A DNA stretch of 64,000 bases from positions 13,640,162 to 13,704,161 of the forward strand of contig JAAALK010000287.1 in NCBI GenBank assembly GCA_019279435.1, in the 5' to 3' direction. Origin of the DNA: Zizania palustris (Eukaryota; Streptophyta; Magnoliopsida; Poales; Poaceae). Numbering within the stretch: the first letter of the stretch is position 1; every line of letters begins with the position of its first letter. The notes under the pieces are model-generated. The model searched no databases and was not told where the DNA came from. It was given only the letters and a program-made list of their open reading frames with translations. Positions 57,305-64,000 of this stretch are shown in pieces. Position numbers and translations under genes: made by a program.

Positions 57305-59682
57305 TCCTCCCCCTCTTGAATTGGAGTCGTCCTCGACTCAAGCTCATCGTCAGCTCCCAAATAGGGTTTTAAATCATCAGCACGGGGCATCAATTTAAAC
57401 TTTCTCAAATCAGGAAAACGATCCTTGCGCAAGTACAACCAAACAAGATCTCCTGGTTTGAAAAACATCTTCTTTCTTCCTTTATTTGTCTTTTGAGCAA
57501 AATAGCATGCCTTCTTTTCTATAACTTCCTTGGTCTTCAGATGCATAGCTTTCACAAACTCTGCACGCTTAGTTGCCTCCATGTTTGCTCTCTCTTGAAA
57601 AGGAAGTGGCAGCAAATCAAGTGGTGTGATTGGCTTAAAACCATACACCACTTTAGACGGGCACAATTGTGTTGTTGAGTGAACAACTCTATTGTATGCA
57701 AATTCAACATGTGGAAGGCAGTCCTCCCATTCCTTCAAGTTCTTCTTAATCATTGTTCGCAGCAACATGGAGAGTGTACGGTTTACCACCTCTGTTTGAC
57801 CATCAGTTTGCGGGTGACAAGTTGTTGAAAATAGCAATTTTGTGCCAAGCTTGACCCACATTGTCTTCCAAAAGTAACTCATAAACTTCACATCACGATC
57901 TGAAACAATGGCTCTAGGCATCCCGTGCAATCTCACAATTTCCCTGAAAAATAAATCAGCAATATGTGAAGCATCGTTGGTCTTGTGACAGGGAATAAAG
58001 TGTGCCATTTTAGAAAACCTATCCACTCTTACAAATATGGAGTCTCTCCCCCTCTTTGTCCTAGGCAATCCCACAATAAAGTCCATGCTAATATCTTCCC
58101 AAGGTGCACTAGAAACAGGAAGTGGAGTATACAAACCATATGGGTTAAGTTTGGACTTAGCTTTATGGTATGTGGCACAACGCTGCACAAATCGTTCAAC
58201 ATTTCTCCGCATCTTTAGCCTATAAAAATTATTGGACAGCAGGGCCAAAGTCTTTTCTCTCCCAAAATGTTCCATTAAACCACCGCCATGTGATTCCTGC
58301 AACAACAGCAAACGTACGGACGAATCTGGAACACATAGCTTGTTAGCATGGAACAAGAACCCGTCATAAACATGAAATTTTTTCCAGCCTTTCCCATCAT
58401 TACATTTAGTGTATGGTTCATCAAATTCTTTATCTATAACATACAAATCTTTCAAACTTTCCAAATCTGGAACGTTAATATCAAGTTGAGATAAAAGAAC
58501 AACCCTGCGAGACAATGCATCAGCAGCCACATTTCCTTTGCCATTCTTGTATTTCACAATGTATGGGAAAGGTTCAATAAATTCAACCCATTTAACATGT
58601 CTACGGTTCAGTTTAGCTTGCCCTCTCAAATATTTTAGTGCTTCATGATCAGAATGTATAATAAACTCCTTAGGCAAAAGGTAATATTGCCAAGTTTCAA
58701 GCACACGCACTAAGGCATATAATTCCTTATCATAGGTAAAATAATTCAATTGTGGACCATGCAATTTCTCACTGGAATAGGTCACGGGTTTACCTCCTTG
58801 TAGCAGCACACCTCCTATTCCAACACCACTAGCATCACATTCTAACTCAACAGGCTTACTGAAGTCGGGTAGCTGAAGTAGAGGTGCATATGTAAGGCGA
58901 TCCTTTAGTGTGGCAAAAACTTGTTCTTGTGCTGGCTCCCAAGTAGAAGTAACTCCCTTCTTGGTCAACTCAGGTAAAGGAGCGGCTATGGTACTGAAAT
59001 CTTTCACAAATCGCCGGTAGAAACCTGCAGGACCAAGAAAACTACGTACTGCAAGGTTAGTTTTAGTTGCAAGCATGACACGTCCTTTCAGATTAATAAC
59101 TTGTGATGAAGATGGAGAAGCAACTTTATCTTTTTGTTGCCTCGAAAGTGTTTTAGCTACTTGCTGATTTTCAGAAGGTTGTTTGCTCTTTTGTGCGTCC
59201 CTAGCATGTTTTTCTCGTTCAAATTTCACAATTTCAGCAGGAGTCATAGGAAGCAATGTAACTTTCTTTCCTTTATACATAAATGTGTACTTATTGCTCC
59301 TACCATGGTGTGTAGCATCAGTATCATATACCCAAGGTCTACCAAGTAATAGAGAACATGATTGCATTGGTACTACATCAAAATCAGCAACTCCGAAGTA
59401 TGTACCAATGGAAAATTCGATGTGAGCAGTTTGTGTTACCTTTACTTTACCGCTATCGTTGAACCATTGCACATGGTAAGGGTGTGGATGTGAACGTGTG
59501 GGAAGTTGAAGCTTAGTTACCATGTCGAGGCTCACCAAATTGTTGCAACTACCGCTGTCGATGATGACACGTACACGGCGGTCATTGACGATGAAGAAGG
59601 TCTGAAATAGATTGTTCCGTTGTGCCTGATCGTCCTGGTCCATGTGAGTGCTCAAGTCACGTTGTACAATAAGTGCTGCCAT
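56953..59682 (-). CDS. Gypsy polyprotein with protease, RNase H and integrase; RT core deleted in frame (909 aa)
   Basis: ATG at 59682. The aspartic protease (VIIDSGSCNNLV, D42) and a linker run to about residue 200. The frame then jumps to SFLGPAGFYRRFVKDFS, a segment that normally follows the RT, so the whole RT palm with YVDD is missing without loss of frame. RNase H follows (LECDASGVGIGG, YDKELYALVRVLETWQYYL, IHSDHEALKYL). The integrase zinc-binding region has CATYHK, with the second Cys of CxxC changed to Tyr. The core keeps MDFIVGLP, SDRDVKF and TDGQTEVVNR (D, D, E). GDLVWLYLRKDRFPDLRKFKLMPRADD runs directly into DLKPYLG, dropping about 30 usual residues. The C-terminus, within the LTR, has no named domain. 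Probably inactive. Confidence 0.9.
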   Translation of the reverse strand: MAALIVQRDLSTHMDQDDQAQRNNLFQTFFIVNDRRVRVIIDSGSCNNLVSLDMVTKLQLPTRSHPHPYHVQWFNDSGKVKVTQTAHIEFSIGTYFGVADFDVVPMQSCSLLLGRPWVYDTDATHHGRSNKYTFMYKGKKVTLLPMTPAEIVKFEREKHARDAQKSKQPSENQQVAKTLSRQQKDKVASPSSSQVINLKGRVMLATKTNLAVRSFLGPAGFYRRFVKDFSTIAAPLPELTKKGVTSTWEPAQEQVFATLKDRLTYAPLLQLPDFSKPVELECDASGVGIGGVLLQGGKPVTYSSEKLHGPQLNYFTYDKELYALVRVLETWQYYLLPKEFIIHSDHEALKYLRGQAKLNRRHVKWVEFIEPFPYIVKYKNGKGNVAADALSRRVVLLSQLDINVPDLESLKDLYVIDKEFDEPYTKCNDGKGWKKFHVYDGFLFHANKLCVPDSSVRLLLLQESHGGGLMEHFGREKTLALLSNNFYRLKMRRNVERFVQRCATYHKAKSKLNPYGLYTPLPVSSAPWEDISMDFIVGLPRTKRGRDSIFVRVDRFSKMAHFIPCHKTNDASHIADLFFREIVRLHGMPRAIVSDRDVKFMSYFWKTMWVKLGTKLLFSTTCHPQTDGQTEVVNRTLSMLLRTMIKKNLKEWEDCLPHVEFAYNRVVHSTTQLCPSKVVYGFKPITPLDLLPLPFQERANMEATKRAEFVKAMHLKTKEVIEKKACYFAQKTNKGRKKMFFKPGDLVWLYLRKDRFPDLRKFKLMPRADDLKPYLGADDELESRTTPIQEGEDDEDIISHDTHMEPPPTIQLQGPITRARARRLNRQVNFFLSNYVNICLDGMLLNTSDILLLRNMGDGIEELELKTESHGCFEVKISLVRTTSTTMHQNGHNFLIRSPIGAFLDFLES

Positions 59683-60840
59683 GTTAGTGAAAAGAATAAT
59701 CCTTATGGAAAACAGCTAGGTAGGTGTGTGGTGGAAGCAATCCGTCAAGCGCCTTACCCGCGCTTGCAAGTGTTCTTACCACACCGCAGTGAGGTCACCG
59801 GCCTACAGGTGATGAACCAAGTGGAGGGTGGTGTGCAATTGCAAGAAATGAACCTGTCCTGACCAAGAGAAAGGTGTAGCTTGGAAGGCAAAGTGAGTAG
59901 CAAGGATTAGCGATAATAAGAACAGTTAAACCAAGTTCAATAAGTATTCCCTAGTACTCGTCAAAGTTGCTGGCCTTAGTTCTCCCAATGTGAAAATTCA
60001 AGCAATAGAGGGAAAACTATGTGCCCAAAACTCAAATGGAAGCAACACAGGCCAAAATCAGCTCTCTGCAGATCGGACAAGGGATCGGACAAGAGATCGG
60101 ACAAGGAATCGGACAAGCAGAAACTGTTACTACCGCTGAGAATTCTGTTACTTCCGCTGACCGGACAAGAGTTCGGACAAGAGATCGGACAAGCAGAATT
60201 TGTTACTGCCGCCGATACTTCTGTTACTACCGCTTCTTCTCTTTTTTTGATTTTTTTCTCTTCTTTTTTTGATTTTTTTCTCTTCTTTTTTTCACTCTAT
60301 TTTTTTTGAACAAGGATGACCAGAGATGCAACCACAAAAATTGGCACCTACAACTGAGGTGGGATGTGGCTCACAAAAATTCAACAAGTTCGCTGACCGG
60401 CGAGCAAAATCTTTGACTAATTTTTTTATCTTCCTGATTTTTTTGGCGATTTTGGTGAGGGCTAACAGGCGAAACCCACCCAAATTGGGTCAGGAACACG
60501 CTCAAAAAATTTTAGATTTTTCTGCCAAACGAGCGAAAAGTTATGCCTGTTTTACTGAAGGGGGGTCACAAAGACTCGATGTGGAAAACGAATAAGGTTG
60601 CGGAAGGGGGGGTTTCGGGTGGGGAAATTTTTGAGACACAAGAACACTACTACTCAAACGACACAAAAGGATTACTAAACCAGCAACAAGACTCGACCAA
60701 GAACACGAACTCAACAAAGTTAAAACTAAAATTAAAATCGCAAGGCACAAAGGGGTTCTCGGTGGGAAATTTTTTTGGTGCGGTCTTCTGGACTCTAGGT
60801 AAAAACAAAAGCAGATCGAGATTACCTAACGGGAAATCTT
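59683..60840 (-). other. 5' leader of the CRM-like element, no gag seen
   Basis: Non-coding between primer-binding site and pol. It contains a 12-bp GATCGGACAAGR tandem repeat (60073-60118, echoed at 60162-60192) and three copies of an 18-bp TTCTCTTTTTTTGATTTT unit (60235-60295). No Retrotrans_gag motif could be found in three minus-strand frames. Confidence 0.6.
60073..60295. repeat. Tandem repeats in the leader
   Basis: Four 12-bp ATCGGACAAG-type units, then a larger partial duplication (GGACAAGCAGAA...GTTACTACCGC, about 75 bp apart), then the T-rich 18-bp repeat. Confidence 0.85.
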
Positions 60841-60853
60841 AGCTCTGATACCA
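60841..60853 (-). other. Primer-binding site of the CRM-like element
   Basis: On the minus strand TGGTATCAGAGCT, an exact initiator tRNA-Met complement, two bases from the LTR end. Confidence 0.9.
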
Positions 60854-60855
60854 AC

Positions 60856-61765
60856 TGATGGGGGACTGGTCCCGATCTTCCGTTAGGTAAAGGATAACTT
60901 GGGTTGGTGGAGAATCTCGACGTTGGCAATCCAAGGCTCTGGTCCGGCGGATCAAAACCTTGCAATCGTTACACCACTGTCTCCGTTGGTTATCAACCAC
61001 GCAGGACGCGATTGACCTCGCCACGAAGGCTAATTCCTGCAAGCGAACCCAAGAACACAAGCAAGAACAGGAAGGATACAAATCGAATGCCAAATCACAG
61101 ACAAACGATGAAAGGTGAGGTTTCACAAACGCCTATGCACCAGCCAATCGGTCCGGTGCAAGGGGCGGGATCTAAACACAACAGTGTAGATGCAAACAAA
61201 GCAAAACCTAACCCTAAAGGCGGCTGGAGTGAATATATAGGGCGTGGGCAGCCTGTGGAAGGTGAACAGACTTGGGCTGTGGGCTAGAAGACGTACAAAC
61301 TTGGACTATGGGCCAACACGGCCCAGTTTTGTCACGCAGGACTGTTTTAAACACACAGTTCGACTCGAGACTCCAAAAGAGATGAAACCAATGGCAAACG
61401 ATCCGTCTTCTCCTCAGCTTTCCAAAAAGTCCAAGAACGCGCCAATCGGACTTCGTATGAGGAAGTTATGCCCATTTTGGTGCATGGTAGTCGATGTAGT
61501 CCGAACCAGCGAAATCTTGACTTCAAAACATCCGTGCGACTCCGTCTTCAACTCCAACTCTTCTATTCCATCTCCCATGTTCCTAAGCAACAAAATATCA
61601 CTAGTATTCAGTAGCATCCCGTCCAAACAAATATTAACATAGTTGCTAAGGAAAGAATTAACCTCATGGTTCAAGCGACGGGCACGGGCGCGTGTGATTG
61701 GTCCTTGTAATTGAATTGTAGGTGGAGGCTCCATGTGTATATCATGTGAAATGATGTCCTCATCA
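60856..61765 (-). mobile_element. 5' LTR of the CRM-like element
   Basis: TGATGGGGG...CTCATCA, followed by CCCAT. It carries the same open protein tail as the 3' LTR (minus frame ending at 61414). Confidence 0.93.
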
Positions 61766-61770
61766 CCCAT
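61766..61770. repeat. Target-site duplication CCCAT (right)
   Basis: Partner of 56389-56393. Confidence 0.9.
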
Positions 61771-62550
61771 GGGCTTGCTCCTTAGCCCAAGCACAACCCA
61801 ATGCTTCGTGCTGAGCCGACTTGGTCCAATGAAAGACGGGTCATGTCAAATCTGAGCTGGACCAAAAATCCCATGCCTCGTGTTGATCCATATGTCCCAA
61901 CCTATATGACCATATATAGTTTTAGGTTCTTTAGTTAGTTTTTGGTTTCTATAAAATAAAATTACTTCTGAAAGCCAAAGGACCCTAAACCGTGTGCAAA
62001 TTTTCCTAACTTGCATTAAAAAATCTATTATGTAGTTTTCAAAAATTTGTATGAACAAAATCTATTTTTTTTAAATTTAATCATATATTTTTCATTTAGA
62101 TAAAAATAATGATTAACATTAAAATTCTAGCCTATACGTTGTTGATACGAAAGGATTCACGTGTAAGTGAAATTTGAGGTAAATCCTCCGTTTCCATATC
62201 AAATCTCTGTCTTTTTTATAAATTCGTAAAAAGGTAAAATAAAAAATAAATGTTCGCGTCTTCTCACGAGCATTCCGTCGAGCACCCATGCCGTCGTCCG
62301 CCTTTTGCTGGTTAGCTGCTCACGCTCTCCCTCTAGTCCTCGACGATCTCCTGCGAGATCCCACCTCATCTCTCTATATCTGCCTCAGGCGTTCCTCGTG
62401 CTCCCCGTACATGATTTCTTCTTGATTCTGTTGCAGCCTGGCATGCCCGCCGCGACTGGTCTCCTCCACGCGCTGGGAGCAGGGTTGGTGGCCGTTCTTC
62501 CTGGATGCTCCGCTGTTGAGGAATTTCTAGCCACATTTCAGGTTCAGTAG
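61771..62550. other. Intergenic DNA with a GC-rich island
   Basis: AT-rich to 62250, then a GC/CT-rich patch (62260-62520) with a short plus-strand frame and a TTGCAG acceptor-like site near 62433. It occupies the same place relative to the second PDR gene as 14150-14300 does to the first and shares short words with it, so it is probably duplicated flank. No product can be named. Confidence 0.4.
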
Positions 62551-62790
62551 GTTGTTTGGGGTGGCTCGTAGGCATCCGATTTATTTTTCTCGAGGGGCCA
62601 TATACTTCATTTCTTTGCATCAATTGAACTGGACAGCAGACCATTGAAATCAGCGGGATTTAATCAGAATGTTGTTTGGGATGGCTCGTGGGCTTCCGAT
62701 TTTCTTTCTAGAGGGCTCATAGACTTCCTTTCTGTTTGCGTCAATTGAATTGGACAGCACAACATTGAAATTAACGGGATTTAATCTGCC
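62551..62790 (+). repeat. 120-bp tandem duplication
   Basis: Units 62551-62670 and 62671-62790 both begin GTTGTTTGGG and share GGCTCGTRGG, TCAATTGAAYTGGACAGCA, and CGGGATTTAATC at their ends. They differ by scattered substitutions and small gaps. The repeat lies in the 3' flank of the second PDR gene. Confidence 0.88.
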
Positions 62791-62989
62791 ATGCCATTGT
62801 TTTTTAAAACAACTTTCAGTTTCTGGAGCAAACAGCCGGTACCCGGTATGGCAAAATCGATTACACAACCTGCAAGACTAAATTTATCTAGGCACCTAGT
62901 TCTCGTAGACATGTATCGTGTGTTAGCTGGGCTCTGATCAAACTCATGAATATCTTCCTTAGTTACAAACTCATATGTATCTTCCTTAA

Positions 62990-64000
62990 TTATCTCTTCT
63001 GGAAGTTGAAATGCTTGATTGAGAATCCGAAAAGGAAGGCGAAAAGAACAGCAAATGAGACAACCACCACAGCAACAAGCCACAACAAGTCATGATGGAA
63101 ACCAAAGTAGTTCTCGACAAAGTCAGATATACGCTCGCCGTCATCAAACTTGTCAGTCATATCCCCAAATTGTGAAGTTACCAACCCATTGAGTGTCCAT
63201 GAAACAGGGCAAATCCAATAGTACCATCTCCACCATACTGGAATTCTCTGTAGATAAAAGTTAGCCATATTAGGAAAAGTAGGAGTGAAGTTTGGTGCTC
63301 TGTTTCATTTTTTTCTGTGGAAGCCTATATTTGAGAAACTGGTATACTTACAGTTCGTGGAATTATAAATCCCGAGAAAAGGTTCCACACTGTATAGAAT
63401 GATGTGGAAATAACAGCAGACATGGTGTAGTTTGGACACAGGCCCACTGCCATCATGCCATAAAATGTGAAGTACGATAGAGTGAAGTACATGAAAAACA
63501 GGTACCAAATGAACTTGGCAGCTGTCCACTCGTATCCTATCATAGCATACACTAGCACGCCATATATTAAGGTCTGAACAAAGATGTATGGAAGTTCAAT
63601 TGCAACCTGCAAATGCAATTAGATGTTAAAAGGCTTATTGTTTTACTGTTTGTTTCCAAATTCCAATTACTGAGGGCATTGGTTTAACTAGACTTATTAT
63701 CCTTTTATGGATGAAATTGAATAGTATCTTAAACATAATACCAAACCACATATCTATATCCATATTATTATGATGTTTTGCATGATATTAATTTCACTGT
63801 CCTTTATTTTTTAATTCGTTCTTGTATTTATGATATACTGATACAATTGTAGAGAACAATGCTGGTGCCAAAGAATTTTACCTGTCCCAAGGCATATGGC
63901 AAGGGCGAATACATCTGAGCAGCTCTTTCCCTGTAAAAGACTGTGCGTTCAACAGCAACAACAGGCTGAACTGAAGAAGAGTTCTGAACTCCCATAAACA
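62990..64000 (-). CDS. PDR/ABCG transporter 2, C-terminal exons (cut by the window edge)
   Basis: Exons 63247-62990 (stop TAA at 62992-62990), 63606-63352 and 64000-63882 (continues beyond the window) correspond in length and phase to the last three exons of the gene at 14799-23258 (258, 255 and the end of the 172-nt exon). The protein covers the end of the second membrane block (VFYRERAAQMYSPLPYALGQ, then YAMIGYEWTAAKF, FSGFIIPRT) and the C-terminal FNFQKR. The last exon differs from that of the first gene at about 16 of 85 residues. Same strand as gene 1: a tandem paralogue whose 3' end faces the retrotransposon block. Nothing suggests decay. Confidence 0.92.

Larger units (their letters stand above)
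56394..61765 (-). mobile_element. Complete young Ty3/gypsy element, CRM-like, internally deleted (5.37 kb)
   Basis: LTRs 56394-57304 and 60856-61765 (911 and 910 bp, TGATGGG...CTCATCA) differ at roughly 25 positions by eye. CCCAT target duplications flank them. The primer-binding site is at 60841-60853. One open frame (59682-56953) encodes protease, RNase H and integrase but no RT core, and no gag is recognisable. TGATG...CATCA ends, ~900-bp LTRs, tRNA-Met priming and a frame that runs into the 3' LTR suggest the CRM (centromeric-type) chromovirus lineage. The lineage is inferred. The element depends on others for movement. Confidence 0.92.

Overview
The window is nuclear DNA from a grass (Poaceae), probably a panicoid/Andropogoneae-type genome. 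The evidence is a many-exon plant ABCG/PDR transporter gene with short AT-rich introns, a CACTA element whose subterminal repeats contain the CACTCGGCA motif, nested Ty3/gypsy and Ty1/copia (Sirevirus-like) retrotransposons, a Tekay-type solo LTR, a plant L1-type LINE and several MITEs. Species cannot be fixed by eye. No rRNA, tRNA or CRISPR was found.

Layout, left to right. 1-1791: end of a Ty3/gypsy element (decayed integrase tail, polypurine tract, complete 3' LTR). About 1800-5600: decayed LINE on the minus strand. 6150-7170: decayed copia RT/RNase H. 8077-10718: inverted-repeat element with about 320-bp arms around a 55-bp minisatellite. 11071-13720: LTR-type repeats. 14799-23258 (minus strand): the one complete host gene, a full-size PDR/ABCG transporter that I reconstruct as 24 coding exons and 1444 residues, with a TATA box and an as-1-like element upstream. 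23400-34570: non-genic DNA with MITEs, a complete non-autonomous CACTA element (26289-28783, TSD AAT), a probable solo LTR holding a MULE-type MITE, a short unassigned ORF and a possible PPR-derived fragment.

34585-56262 is a nested retrotransposon block. A Sirevirus-like copia element (34704-45553, TSD CTACC) sits inside an LTR of a repeat family marked by arrays of the palindrome TCGGAACTTCCGA. A second copy of that family (46385 to about 52740, minus strand) lies within a gypsy element (3' LTR remnant at 45936-46359, 5' LTR at 55344-56262). One LTR of that second copy was in turn entered by a 3379-bp Tekay-like solo LTR (48840-52218, TSD ATGGA). 56394-61765 is a complete young gypsy element (CRM-like, TSD CCCAT) whose 909-codon reading frame is open but lacks the reverse transcriptase core. 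From 62990 to the window edge the last exons of a second PDR gene appear in the same orientation. The two transporters are therefore tandem paralogues pushed about 40 kb apart by retrotransposon insertions.

The PDR genes are predicted to be plasma-membrane ATP-driven exporters of the kind used for defence compounds or hormones; the substrate cannot be read from sequence. Almost everything else is mobile DNA. All exon borders are hand-placed from GT/AG sites, reading phase and family conservation; no transcript evidence was available.
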